Positions 17,448 to 26,557 of a stretch of 64,000 nt of DNA are shown here, one piece after another. The stretch covers positions 2,542,001 to 2,606,000 of the forward strand of contig NZ_CP132932.1 of assembly GCF_040358985.1 (NCBI RefSeq), read 5' to 3'. This DNA is from Tunturibacter empetritectus. GTDB lineage: Bacteria; Acidobacteriota; Terriglobia; Terriglobales; Acidobacteriaceae. The notes beneath the pieces are model-generated. The model searched no databases, had not been told where the DNA came from, and saw only the letters and a program-made list of their open reading frames with translations. Made by a program: the position numbers and the translations under genes. The stretch's first letter is position 1. The number at the start of each line of letters is the position of its first letter.

Positions 17448-19379
17448 TTGATATCTTTGGGCCATCCAGTGAGATTACTTTTGCGCAACTTTCAGGGACT
17501 TTTCAGCGCGGCGATGGTCGGGATTCTGGCTTGCTCGCTTGCGGGATGCGGGGGCGGCTCAACTCCGACTCAGCCACCACCACCCCCGCCTCCACCACCA
17601 CCACCGCCCACTAATCCTGGCGTGAGTTTTTCCGGAAAGGCGATGGCTGGTTCTCTGCCGATCGTCGGAGCGGCCGTCCAGCTTTATGCAGCTGGAACCG
17701 GCGGGAGTGGCTCGGCCTCGACGTCGCTGCTTGCGAGCGCACTCACCACGGATGCGACCGGTTTATTTACTGTGGCTGCGGGTTATTCCTGTCCTCTCGC
17801 TGGCTCGGAGATCTATGTTGTGGCTCGCGGGGGACAGGTGGGAGGCGCTCCCAATAACACTGCGATTACGCTTGCGAGTGCGCTTGGCGGATGCAATCAG
17901 ATTACGGCGGGGTCTCAGTTCGTAGTCAACGAGGTAACGACGGCGGCCACTGCCTGGGGGCTTGCACAGTTCTTTGGCACTGAGGGCAATCTTGGGGCGA
18001 GCGCGACGAACGTTCAGGGGTTGGCCAATGCCGTGGCTACGGTGGCGAACCTCGCGAACCTCACAAAGGGATCCGCGCCGGGGACGACCTTTCCCGCCAC
18101 CGGAGACTCTACCAGTGCGGTAAAGAAGATCAATATCGTCGCTGATCTTCTCAACAACTGCACGGCCACGGCGTCGGGATGCGGCTCGCTCTTCGCAGCC
18201 ACTACGCCGAATGGTGGGGCGGCTCCGACCAACACGCTGGATGCGGTTTTGAATATGGTGCGCAATCCGGGGAGTAATGTTGCGATGTTATTTGCGCAGC
18301 TTCCCGTGAGTGGCGCGCCGTTTTCACCGGTTCTCTCTGCGGCGCCGGCGGATTGGACTCTCTCCATCAGCTACCATGGCGGGGGTATCGGTGACGGGGT
18401 GCCACTCGACAGTAAGCTGCCGTCCGGTCTGGGCGTGGACGCTGCCGGCAATCTTTGGGTTTCGACCTACTCGGGTGTTGTGTCTGAGTTTTCGACGACA
18501 GGAACTCCAAAGTTTCCAAGTGGCATTACAGGCGGTGGGTTATCAGATTCGAAAGCGCTTGCCATCGATCCTCAGGGGAATTTGTGGATTCCTGACGGGG
18601 GAAGTTCCGGGGTCAATGGCGGTTTTGGCAGCGTGACCGAGCTTAGTTCGAGCGGCCAAGTGCTCTCGGGCGCCACGGGATACAGCGCTGGCGGGATCAG
18701 TTATCCGACGGCGATTGCGATCGATCCGAATGGGACGGTATGGATTCCGGACTATGGAAACTCTCGGGTCACCCTGCTCTCGAGCACCGGTCAACCGCTC
18801 TCGGGCACAACCGGATATGAGTCACTGCAGTTCAGTTTTCCGCTTGCAGTCGCAATTGATTCGAATCATTACGGGTGGGTGGCGAACTTTGGCAACGATA
18901 CCGTCAGCAAGGTCTCCGCTGATGGGAACCAGATTACCAGCTTCCCGAGTGTCGGCGGCCCGGACGGTATTGCGGTTGATCAACGCGGCTACGTATGGGT
19001 CGCGAATCAGATAGGGAATAGCATCACTGAGCTTGCGAATGATGGAACGGTGGTCTCGGGCGGCTACAGCGATAACAAGGCCAGCATTCTTGCTCCGCAA
19101 GGGATCGCGATCGATGGGGTGGGTCATGTATGGGTCGCAAACCTGCATAGTCACACCATTACAGAACTGGCCGGTTCGGCCGCGGCTTCACCTGGCGCGA
19201 TTTTGTCTCCAACTGCGGGCTATGCGCCGGATGCTGGATTTATTGAGGCGTATGCGATTGTGGTTGATGCCAGTGGCAATCTGTGGGTGACGGACTTCAA
19301 CAACGGCACGCTTACGGAGATCGTTGGACTGGCAACGCCGGTGAAGACTCCTGTGCTGGGGCCGCCAGAGACGCCTTAG
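17448..19379 (+). CDS. NHL-repeat lipoprotein with proline linker
   Basis: A 643-residue exported lipoprotein. The lipobox LAGC follows a hydrophobic stretch, then glycines and a run of about twelve prolines that would span the periplasm or cell wall. Residues 60-200 resemble a carboxypeptidase-regulatory-like beta-sandwich (AMAGSLPIVGAAVQLYAAG). From about residue 320 to the end there are at least six NHL-type beta-propeller blades, each with the pattern AIDPQGNLWIPD or GIAIDGVGHVWVAN. Such propellers usually bind proteins or carbohydrate. Starts at TTG 17448, TTG 17457 or GTG 17469 are all possible; none has a good ribosome site. It lies 12 bp after the exosortase stop, so may be co-transcribed. 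Confidence 0.83.
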   Translation: MISLGHPVRLLLRNFQGLFSAAMVGILACSLAGCGGGSTPTQPPPPPPPPPPPPTNPGVSFSGKAMAGSLPIVGAAVQLYAAGTGGSGSASTSLLASALTTDATGLFTVAAGYSCPLAGSEIYVVARGGQVGGAPNNTAITLASALGGCNQITAGSQFVVNEVTTAATAWGLAQFFGTEGNLGASATNVQGLANAVATVANLANLTKGSAPGTTFPATGDSTSAVKKINIVADLLNNCTATASGCGSLFAATTPNGGAAPTNTLDAVLNMVRNPGSNVAMLFAQLPVSGAPFSPVLSAAPADWTLSISYHGGGIGDGVPLDSKLPSGLGVDAAGNLWVSTYSGVVSEFSTTGTPKFPSGITGGGLSDSKALAIDPQGNLWIPDGGSSGVNGGFGSVTELSSSGQVLSGATGYSAGGISYPTAIAIDPNGTVWIPDYGNSRVTLLSSTGQPLSGTTGYESLQFSFPLAVAIDSNHYGWVANFGNDTVSKVSADGNQITSFPSVGGPDGIAVDQRGYVWVANQIGNSITELANDGTVVSGGYSDNKASILAPQGIAIDGVGHVWVANLHSHTITELAGSAAASPGAILSPTAGYAPDAGFIEAYAIVVDASGNLWVTDFNNGTLTEIVGLATPVKTPVLGPPETP

Positions 19380-19404
19380 GGCCGGTAGTTGACCACGCAG
19401 AGTT

Positions 19405-19443
19405 GAGGCTACTGCTTGCAACGATACGCGGCGGTAGCCTCTT
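19405..19443. terminator. Putative bidirectional terminator between convergent genes
   Basis: GAGGCTAC and GTAGCCTC form a perfect 8-bp stem around a 21-base loop in the 84-bp gap between the NHL lipoprotein and the alpha-galactosidase. The T-tract is weak (CTTCGTTTG), so strength is uncertain. Confidence 0.45.
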
Positions 19444-19463
19444 CGTTTGCTGTCGATTCGTAA

Positions 19464-20654
19464 CTACGGTTTGATCGTGAGCATGACCACGCCGTGGCTG
19501 GGCACGTCGGCGGAGTAGCTCCCGCTCTGTTTGCCCAGATCGCTCACCGTCCAGAGATTTCGTACCGAGGCAGAGACAGAGTCGGGGTAGCCGAGGTCGG
19601 TCCACGCGACGGCGATCTTCGCGGCTGCGGGGCTGCGGTTGAGCAGTGCGACGGCGCGGCCGCCGTCCTGTAGTTGCTTCGACCAGATCTCCAGGTCGCC
19701 CGTCTTTTTGACTCTGCGTGCCTGGTGTCCGAGCGGGTCCTGATCGATAGCGATGACCTCTTTGTTCAACAGAATCTCTTTGGTGTCGGGCGTCATGTTG
19801 GAGATGTCGTTGCCCGCCAGCAGGGGCGCGGAGAACATCGCCCACATGCTGAAGTGTGCGCGCGACTCTTCTTTGGTGAGGCCACCGTTGCCGACCTCGA
19901 GCATGTCAGGATCGTTCCAGTGGCCGGGACCGGCGTAGGTCTCGAGTCCACTCATCTGGTCGATGATCTGGGTTACGCCGTTGCCGCCCCAGTCTTTCTT
20001 ACAGTCCCAGCAGTCTTGTATGTCTCCGGTGGAGCGCCACAGGTTTCCGATTGGTCCTGCCCACAGCCATGGCTTGGTCGATCCCCACTCGCAGATGCTG
20101 AAGACGATGGGTCTTCCCGAGTCGGCAAGTGCATTGCGCATCACGGTGTAGGAGGACTCGCTGTTCTGGCCGGGGAGCGTGCTGCACCAGTCTTCCTTGA
20201 GGTAGTCGACGCCCCAGTTGGCGTATTGCTTTGCGTCCTGGTACTCGTGGCCGATGCTGCCTGGACGCTTGGCGCAGGTCATGGCGCCGGCATCGGTGTA
20301 GATGCCGAACTTCAGGCCCTTCGAGTGGACATAGTCGGCGAGCGCCTTGATGCCAGAGGGGAAGCGCTCGGCGTCGGCGATGATGTTGCCTGATGCGTCG
20401 CGGCCGGTCTGCCAACAATCGTCGAGGATGACGAACTGATAGCCCGCATCCTTCATGCCGCTGCTCACCATGGTGTCCGCGGTCTCGCGCACGACCTTTT
20501 CATTGAGTCCTTTACAGCCGAACTTGTTCCAGCTGTTCCAACCCATGGGGGGAGTTTTTGCAAGGCCGTTGTCAAGAGCTTGTCCAGAGACCGATAGCAC
20601 GATGACTGTCAGCATTACCAACCAGATTTTTATAAGGAAACGAGTTCGACCCAT
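19464..20654 (-). CDS. GH27 alpha-galactosidase
   Basis: A 396-residue exported glycoside hydrolase family 27 enzyme that removes terminal alpha-galactose from oligosaccharides or plant galactomannan. A signal peptide occupies residues 1-25 (ends SVSGQA). Family landmarks are TPPMGWNSWN (35-44), the double-Asp VILDDCW (76-81), nucleophile Asp155 in YLKEDWCS, and acid/base Asp211 in WRSTGDI. The C-terminal beta-sandwich (after about 300) is complete. ATG 20654 is preferred over an upstream in-frame start because it begins the signal peptide directly; GAGGAG lies about 11 bases upstream. It is the last gene of the reverse run but probably has its own control. Confidence 0.93.
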   Translation of the reverse strand: MGRTRFLIKIWLVMLTVIVLSVSGQALDNGLAKTPPMGWNSWNKFGCKGLNEKVVRETADTMVSSGMKDAGYQFVILDDCWQTGRDASGNIIADAERFPSGIKALADYVHSKGLKFGIYTDAGAMTCAKRPGSIGHEYQDAKQYANWGVDYLKEDWCSTLPGQNSESSYTVMRNALADSGRPIVFSICEWGSTKPWLWAGPIGNLWRSTGDIQDCWDCKKDWGGNGVTQIIDQMSGLETYAGPGHWNDPDMLEVGNGGLTKEESRAHFSMWAMFSAPLLAGNDISNMTPDTKEILLNKEVIAIDQDPLGHQARRVKKTGDLEIWSKQLQDGGRAVALLNRSPAAAKIAVAWTDLGYPDSVSASVRNLWTVSDLGKQSGSYSADVPSHGVVMLTIKP

Positions 20655-20711
20655 TGCAATGCACTCCTCTTCGGAAAGCGGCACGAGATTTTCTACGAGC
20701 CTCACGAAATT

Positions 20712-21251
20712 CTAACCTTTGTGAGGAAGCAACTGTTTGGTTGGCGTTACGTGGAGCCGCTTTTCGTAGCATAGGAAGCGCAGCCCCGGCCTGAACTCGA
20801 GGCCGATCTCTCCGGCCAGCAGGTAACCCAGCTTCGGAAAGAGCCTCTGTGTCGCTTCGTTGTTGGTGTTGGTGTCGACGCGGAGGGCGGTGATGCCGCG
20901 CTCGACTGCAACTTCTTCGGCTCTCTGCATGAGTGCGCCGGCTGCTCCCTGGCCGCGGAATGCAGGATCGACCGCAAGACGGTGCACTACGATTGCAGGT
21001 TCGTTGATGTCCCATCCGACCTGGGAGTAGTCGGGGTCCTGATCCATGGTGATTGCAGCGAGACCGGCGATGTTGCCGTTCGCTTCGGCGATCCAGAGCT
21101 GGTTCAGATCGATGTCGCGCTGAAAGACGGCGTCGTTTGGGTAAGTTTCGTCCCACTGGAGATTGCCTGTCGCACGCATCAGCGGAACGACGCGCCTGAC
21201 GAGGTTCATCAGCGCCGGGAGATCATCTTGTGTTGCCAGCCGGATCTGCAT
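20712..21251 (-). CDS. GNAT family N-acetyltransferase
   Basis: A 179-residue acyl-CoA N-acyltransferase. The start MQIRLATQDDLPALMNLV is a typical GNAT beta1-alpha1, and the acetyl-CoA pyrophosphate loop appears as VDPAFRGQGAAGALM near residue 100. The following ALRVDTNTNNEATQRLFPKLGY is the conserved beta5 to alpha4 region. The acceptor is unknown. The open frame extends 43 codons upstream of ATG 21251, but homology-like sequence begins only at this ATG. Confidence 0.87.
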   Translation of the reverse strand: MQIRLATQDDLPALMNLVRRVVPLMRATGNLQWDETYPNDAVFQRDIDLNQLWIAEANGNIAGLAAITMDQDPDYSQVGWDINEPAIVVHRLAVDPAFRGQGAAGALMQRAEEVAVERGITALRVDTNTNNEATQRLFPKLGYLLAGEIGLEFRPGLRFLCYEKRLHVTPTKQLLPHKG

Positions 21252-21318
21252 CGTCTTCTCAGCGTAACAGGAGCGGCGATGCGAATTTCTGCTGCATGAG
21301 AGTGCGAAGCAACCGAAG

Positions 21319-21594
21319 CTACATGATTCGAAAACGTTCGCGCATGAGGCGTTGGAAGCGAGGACGCCAGATGAGGTCATAGGCTAACTCTTTTCCGGGG
21401 AACATGGCCAGGGCAGCCCTTCTGCTGTCGGCGATCATCTGGGCTGCCTCGTCCACTGTCAGCGACCCGTCCTGCGCGATGACCTGCATCACCATGTTCA
21501 TCATCATCTGCATTCTGCGGATCAGTTTTTGTTCTTCTGCCCGCTCTTCCGCGCTGATCACGACAGCCTCAGCATTTGGCCCATTCAACTCCAT
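21319..21594 (-). CDS. Hypothetical protein, 91 residues
   Basis: I do not recognise this family. The sequence is soluble and helix-rich, with a charged first half (AEERAEEQKLIRR), a striking methionine-rich helix MQMMMNMVMQV and a C-terminal segment PGKELAYDLIWRPRFQRLMR rich in aromatic and basic residues. A good GGGAGG ribosome site lies about 5 bases before ATG 21594. It is 26 bp downstream of comEC and so probably in the same transcript. Confidence 0.7.
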   Translation of the reverse strand: MELNGPNAEAVVISAEERAEEQKLIRRMQMMMNMVMQVIAQDGSLTVDEAAQMIADSRRAALAMFPGKELAYDLIWRPRFQRLMRERFRIM

Positions 21595-21620
21595 CGAAAC
21601 CTCCCGATCAAGTCAGCTAC

Positions 21621-24443
21621 TTATGGATTAGACGCATCGACAAGCTCACGGATCTTTCCATCCCGGCCCAGCAGGAAGGTGGTCAAGCCAAACTCGTCCG
21701 TTCGATACAGCTTAGTGCGAGCGTCAGCAATTCGTTCGATCACTTCGTAACGGGGGTGACCAAATGTATTCCCCTTGCCGACCGACACAACGGCATCTTT
21801 TGGGGCGGCGACAGCGAAGAACTCCTGAGTCGTCGAGGTGCGGCTGCCGTGGTGGCCGATCTTCAAGAGCGTGACTGGCGAAACTCTTCCATGCGAGAGC
21901 ATCTCGCGTTCGCTGGGGGCTTCGGCATCACCTTCCAACAAAACGGACGCGTCGCCGTATTGCACTCGCATCACGAGCGAGTCGTTGTTGATGGGCTCTC
22001 GAGGGTTGACGTACCCGGACTCGGGCGCGAGCATCGTTATCTGCGTTCCTGCCCAGGCAAGCTGGGTGCCCGCGTAAAAATGACGTACGGTGACTCCAAG
22101 ATCTTTTGCTTCGTCGAGCAGCGAACGGTAGGCATCGGAGTTGGGATCGATGCTGACCCATAGTTCGCGAGGGCGAAAGTTGCGAAGGACTGCGGGCATT
22201 CCGCCCATGTGATCGCTGTGGGCATGGCTAAGGGCAAGCACATCGAGCCGACGAAATCTGCGTGACCAGAGATACGGCGAGACGACCTCCTCGCCAACGT
22301 CGAAGCGGCTTGTCGCTTCTGCGGCCTCGGTGACTCTCCCGACTGGTCCGCCGGCATCGATCAGCATCGTTGCACCGTCGGGGCTGACGATGAAGATGGA
22401 GTCTCCCTGTCCGACGTCGATCGCTGTCACCTCCATCATGCCGGGTGAGACGATCGAATGCTCCGGCCACAGCACGATCAAGGCGACCAGCGGAAGCGCG
22501 ACGACTGCAGCCCAGGCCCAGTTGCGGGATCGTCGCACGGCCCAGTAGGAGAAGGCCCACGCAATAACTGCCAGGATAGCGACCCACCACGCTGGAGCGG
22601 GGACGCGCAGATCGGCTGCATGAACTGCGCTGACGTGGCCGATCACTCCCGCAACTCCGTGGAGCAACAGAGCCGTCATGGCGCCCGGCAGCAACGCTAA
22701 CCAGGGGCTGACGAGGGAGGCGCAAAATGTAACGACTGCGGTAGGAGCGAGTATAGCGACCAGCGGCACGCTCAACATATTGGTGGGGACGGCGAACATG
22801 GTTGCGCGGTGGAAGTAAACTGCCATCGGCAAGACCATTACCATCTCGGCCACTACGCCTATCAACGACAACTCCAACGCCCAGAGACTGCAACGAATCA
22901 GTGCGGGCAGCAACTCCCTGGACCAGTGACCCGGTAACTTTGCGATGGCTTCGCTGGCCATTCGCAGCATCAGCCGAAACTGCGCCACTCGAGGGGGCAG
23001 GCCCGTGTCGATCCACTTGTCCCAGAGGTTCTCCGCGGCGTTGGCATACGGAAGAAAGCTGCGCTCTCCCAATGGAATCGCGATGCCGCCGATCGCAACG
23101 ATCGCGAGGAACGTCATCTGGAAGCTGGCTTCGAATAGCGCGCTTGGAGATAACACCAGGACAGCCAGTGCAGCGGCTCCTAGAGCGTTCAGTACGTTGC
23201 GATCCCGACTTAAAAGACGCGCCATGAGAAAGACCGTTGTCATGAAGAGCGCTCGTTGCACGGGCGCGCCAAAGCCAGTCAGCAACGCGTAGCCAAAGGT
23301 CAAGGCGATGGTAAGCGACGTTGCGAGCCAATCGTGCAGTTTGAGCCGGCGAGCCAGCCAGAAGACGAGGCCAGCGAGTAGGCCGACGTGCATTCCTGAG
23401 ACCACAAAGAGATGAAACGACCCTGTTCGCTCGAAGCCTACGCGTTGAGTTTTATTGAGGCCGGCGCGGTCGCCAAACAGCATTGCGTTGAGCATCCCTG
23501 CGTCGTCCGCGCAGAGCCGCAGGATGTTTGGAAGTCCTCGATTCGCCTTCGAATGCACGTAGCCAACCACGCGGCCCGAAGCCCAGCTTTGTGCTGCGAA
23601 GATCCTGCATTGCCACTGCGCTGCGCGTTCGGACTGCATCGCAAGTTTTGAGCCGGCTTCGTCGAGGACGGAGACCTTCGAGGTACGCACGCTTGCATGA
23701 GCGCCGATTCCCTGTGCAAGCAGGTAGTCTGCGTACTGCCACGCGCCAGGATCACGGTAGTACTCGGCCACCTTCAGTCGCATGGGAGCCTGCACCAGGT
23801 CGCCACACTTCAGCGTGGGAAGCGGTTGACTGGCAGATACGGCGAGACCTGTAACGGCGGCGTTCGTTGCAAGCTTGTCAGGAACGACATTCATGCGCAC
23901 GCCACCTTTGACAGGGGCCATCCATGCAACGTCTGGCGTTACCTCCTCCACCGCATCGACTTGAATATCGACTGAGAGTGCGCCGACAGCCGCCGCCTCC
24001 TCGTCAGCCTCTTTCTCCGGCCACCAACCTGCTTCCTTATCCTGATCCGAGTTTTCCTGCACGGGAGCTAACTCGCGAACCCGTACGACGCGTCCTCTGA
24101 CTTGTCGGCTCAGTCCGTCTGCATACGCTTTCAGAGCGTGTTGAGTAGGCGGAGCGGGCTGCACCTCCGCGCAGAAGAGTCCAAGGGCCATCCAAACGGT
24201 GGCAAGAGGGACGATTGCGATCCGGAAAGACCATCGCAGGCTGGCTAGCGTCAGACCGCACAAGAGTGAGATGGCAACGAGCACGATGATCGTTGGTACG
24301 TGATTCCGAGCCATCACTTCGCCCAGAGCAAACCAGCAGACCGCCGTCAGCAGAGGAGCGCGACGGAACTTGAGCTGGGGAACGCGTGCGACTGCCTTCG
24401 GCCAGAGATCGGGGTTCGGCTCGTTGGTTCTTCCGGTCTTCAT
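21621..24443 (-). CDS. comEC: ComEC/Rec2-type DNA internalisation protein
   Basis: A 940-residue polytopic membrane protein of natural transformation, expected to pass single-stranded DNA across the inner membrane. Layout: N-terminal helices (about 30-110), an extracytoplasmic OB-like region, the Competence domain with many helices (about 300-640, including SGMHVGLLAGLVFWLARRL), and a C-terminal metallo-beta-lactamase domain starting TAIDVGQGDSIFI with the metal motif SHAHSDHMGGM. All three parts are intact. ATG 24443 is used; an in-frame GTG at 24464 would add seven residues. It lies 53 bp after the rRNA methyltransferase gene. No other competence genes are seen nearby. Confidence 0.93.
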   Translation of the reverse strand: MKTGRTNEPNPDLWPKAVARVPQLKFRRAPLLTAVCWFALGEVMARNHVPTIIVLVAISLLCGLTLASLRWSFRIAIVPLATVWMALGLFCAEVQPAPPTQHALKAYADGLSRQVRGRVVRVRELAPVQENSDQDKEAGWWPEKEADEEAAAVGALSVDIQVDAVEEVTPDVAWMAPVKGGVRMNVVPDKLATNAAVTGLAVSASQPLPTLKCGDLVQAPMRLKVAEYYRDPGAWQYADYLLAQGIGAHASVRTSKVSVLDEAGSKLAMQSERAAQWQCRIFAAQSWASGRVVGYVHSKANRGLPNILRLCADDAGMLNAMLFGDRAGLNKTQRVGFERTGSFHLFVVSGMHVGLLAGLVFWLARRLKLHDWLATSLTIALTFGYALLTGFGAPVQRALFMTTVFLMARLLSRDRNVLNALGAAALAVLVLSPSALFEASFQMTFLAIVAIGGIAIPLGERSFLPYANAAENLWDKWIDTGLPPRVAQFRLMLRMASEAIAKLPGHWSRELLPALIRCSLWALELSLIGVVAEMVMVLPMAVYFHRATMFAVPTNMLSVPLVAILAPTAVVTFCASLVSPWLALLPGAMTALLLHGVAGVIGHVSAVHAADLRVPAPAWWVAILAVIAWAFSYWAVRRSRNWAWAAVVALPLVALIVLWPEHSIVSPGMMEVTAIDVGQGDSIFIVSPDGATMLIDAGGPVGRVTEAAEATSRFDVGEEVVSPYLWSRRFRRLDVLALSHAHSDHMGGMPAVLRNFRPRELWVSIDPNSDAYRSLLDEAKDLGVTVRHFYAGTQLAWAGTQITMLAPESGYVNPREPINNDSLVMRVQYGDASVLLEGDAEAPSEREMLSHGRVSPVTLLKIGHHGSRTSTTQEFFAVAAPKDAVVSVGKGNTFGHPRYEVIERIADARTKLYRTDEFGLTTFLLGRDGKIRELVDASNP

Positions 24444-24496
24444 TGCTCTGCCTGCGGACCGCACTTATCAACCATTTCACCACAAGGTGGCCACGT

Positions 24497-25789
24497 TTAT
24501 CTGCGCAGAATCACGATCGTCTCAAGATGAAACGTCTGAGGAAACAGGTCGACCAAGTGGAGTTCTTCGAGGTTGTAGCCCGCGTCTACCAGCATTTTCA
24601 GGTCTCGAGCCAGAGTTACGGGATCGCAGGAGACGTAGACGATCTCGGGGGCCGCAACGCGCGCGAGGAGTGCGCAAACCTCGGCTCCGACACCGGCCCG
24701 CGGAGGGTCAACGACGATCAACTGAGGGCGTTCTCGCTGCACCACAGCCTGACGGAGGAATTCAATGGTGGTGGCTTCGATGGCGTGCCTGCCTGTTCCT
24801 TTGAAGGATTTGATCAGATCGGTGGCGGCGGCTTCGACGGCTACGACCTGCTGAAACGTCTTCGCCAGTGCTCGAGAAAATAATCCCACGCCTGCGTATA
24901 GATCCCATGCTAGTTGTCCCTGACGATTTGTTGCGACGATCCGGACAAGCTCCTCGATGAGAAAGCGGTTGACCTGGAAGAAGGCGCCGCGGCTCACCCA
25001 GTAGTCTTCGTTTCCTGCCTGATAACTCAAGCCTTGTGCTCCCCAACTCTCTAAAGGACGCGGCTTCTGTAGCTGTCGCTGTGGTCCTGCGGGTTTTAGG
25101 AGAGAGGTGCCAGCTCCCGTGAGCTCTGGCACGAGCTGTTTCATGCGGTCACACAATGGGGCTAACCCAGGTTGATCTTTTCGGACAAAGACGGTCATCT
25201 GCAGCTTCTTTTCGTCGGCTGTTGTAAAAAACTCCGCTTCGACAGCGTTGAGTAGCCAGCGACTTGAAGCAGTGTTCTCTGTCGCCACTTGCAAGAGGCT
25301 TTGAGCCGCGCGCCACAGCAACGGCGCAGTGATGGGGCACTCCTGAATCGCAAGAAACACATTGGTGCCCTGCCGGTTGTAGCCGACTTTCAGGATGGAG
25401 TCCAGCTCTTCGAGCCGCAGGCGCATACGATTTCTGTAAGCCCAGGGAGCCGCGGAATGAAGCTGAATCTCAGGTAGCGTTTTCAACCCGGCACGTTCGA
25501 GCGTCTCCTGCAGGATGGATGCCTTCATCTTCACCTGCGCGGGATATTGGGTGTGCTGGTAGTGACATCCACCACACTCTCCGAAGTGTGGACACGCTGG
25601 CTGGACACGGTCTACCGAATCCTCCAGCACCTGCAGAAGAGAGGCTTCCTCAAAGTTCTTTTTCTGCTGCTGAATCTGGACCTCGACCAATTCGCCTGGT
25701 AGCACGAAGGGTATAAAGACAGAATCTCCATCGGACTGATGAGCAAGGCAAGCTCCGCCATAGATTGCTTTTTCAATTTGTAACTTCAT
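24497..25789 (-). CDS. 23S rRNA (uracil-C5)-methyltransferase, RlmD/RlmCD-like
   Basis: A 430-residue TrmA/RumA-family enzyme that forms 5-methyluridine in rRNA using S-adenosylmethionine. An N-terminal TRAM-like beta-barrel (1-60) precedes the iron-sulfur cysteines CPHFGECGGC, whose fourth ligand is Cys in IQECPIT. The SAM-binding motif is WDLYAGVGLFS, the catalytic region VVDPPRAGVG, and the nucleophile Cys is in YVSCDPVTLARDL. Which uridine is methylated cannot be read from sequence. Its ATG overlaps the upstream gene stop by four bases. Confidence 0.92.
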   Translation of the reverse strand: MKLQIEKAIYGGACLAHQSDGDSVFIPFVLPGELVEVQIQQQKKNFEEASLLQVLEDSVDRVQPACPHFGECGGCHYQHTQYPAQVKMKASILQETLERAGLKTLPEIQLHSAAPWAYRNRMRLRLEELDSILKVGYNRQGTNVFLAIQECPITAPLLWRAAQSLLQVATENTASSRWLLNAVEAEFFTTADEKKLQMTVFVRKDQPGLAPLCDRMKQLVPELTGAGTSLLKPAGPQRQLQKPRPLESWGAQGLSYQAGNEDYWVSRGAFFQVNRFLIEELVRIVATNRQGQLAWDLYAGVGLFSRALAKTFQQVVAVEAAATDLIKSFKGTGRHAIEATTIEFLRQAVVQRERPQLIVVDPPRAGVGAEVCALLARVAAPEIVYVSCDPVTLARDLKMLVDAGYNLEELHLVDLFPQTFHLETIVILRR

Positions 25790-26502
25790 TCGTGGCTCAT
25801 ATAAAAGAGGCTGAGGCGAGGCAGTCGGCGCGCTTCCAGCAACCGCTTCTGAAGAAACTGCTGCTGTACTTGTTTGATCTGGACGGCCTGCATCTTGCCG
25901 CGGTAAGGCGCCAGTTCGCGAGCCGCCTGTTCGCGTAAGGCGACCAATTCGTCTTCAGGCGCGGCGGTCATCAAAGCGGCAAACATCTTCTCTTCGAGCA
26001 CGCTGAGCGTCCTATCGAGCTCTTCGAGCGAATGCGTCGTTTCACCGCGCAGGCCGGTGGCCAGGGCTCGCAGTCTCGCTGCGACTTCGGAGGCCATTGC
26101 GTCTGCCGGCGGAGTCAGCTTTGCCGACTCGATTGCTGCAGCGTTGTCGTCTAGGTATCGTCCAACGCGTTCGGTCTCGAAGCCGCTCTCTGCTGTCTGA
26201 GTGTTCGGTGTAGGAGCCGCACCGATAGACGCTTCCATCGCCTGCTCCACGGCCTCCATCACACTCTGGGCGCACCACGCCAAGCCGTTCACCTTGCGCG
26301 TTCTTGTTGTGGCGCGAAGAGCTTTCGCATCATGTTTGTCGAAGGCGTTATCGATTCCGCGTAATACCGCTTCCAGAGGCACGCCGGCTTCCCGCCATGT
26401 CTCGATCAGAGCCCAATCCAAGGTAGAGAGCATCAGGAGCGAGCCGCGGCGCTGCTGAAAGCGTTCCTCGATCTCCGTGAAGTAGTTGAAGTAGTTCTGC
26501 AT
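25786..26502 (-). CDS. Hypothetical protein, 238 residues, coupled to the rRNA methyltransferase
   Basis: I cannot place this protein in a characterised family. It starts MQNYFNYFTEIEERFQQRRG, contains LSTLDWALIETWREAGVPLEAVLRGID, and is helical throughout, ending in a basic coiled-coil-like stretch QIKQVQQQFLQKRLLEARRLP. No membrane segment or metal motif is visible. ATG 26502 is favoured because the longer frame (to 26586) would overlap coaX by 29 bases. Its stop overlaps the ATG of the methyltransferase gene (ATGA), so the two are translationally coupled, which hints at a role around RNA or ribosomes. Confidence 0.75.
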   Translation of the reverse strand: MQNYFNYFTEIEERFQQRRGSLLMLSTLDWALIETWREAGVPLEAVLRGIDNAFDKHDAKALRATTRTRKVNGLAWCAQSVMEAVEQAMEASIGAAPTPNTQTAESGFETERVGRYLDDNAAAIESAKLTPPADAMASEVAARLRALATGLRGETTHSLEELDRTLSVLEEKMFAALMTAAPEDELVALREQAARELAPYRGKMQAVQIKQVQQQFLQKRLLEARRLPRLSLFYMSHE

Positions 26503-26557
26503 TGAATCTCTACAGCTTAAGCCAGCGCGGACGAGCGTGCCTAAACGTGCTTCGTAG

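Noticed and set aside
17575..17612. Proline-codon run as a possible microsatellite or CRISPR-like repeat
   Set aside because: It encodes the proline linker of the lipoprotein; no spacers or regular units exist.
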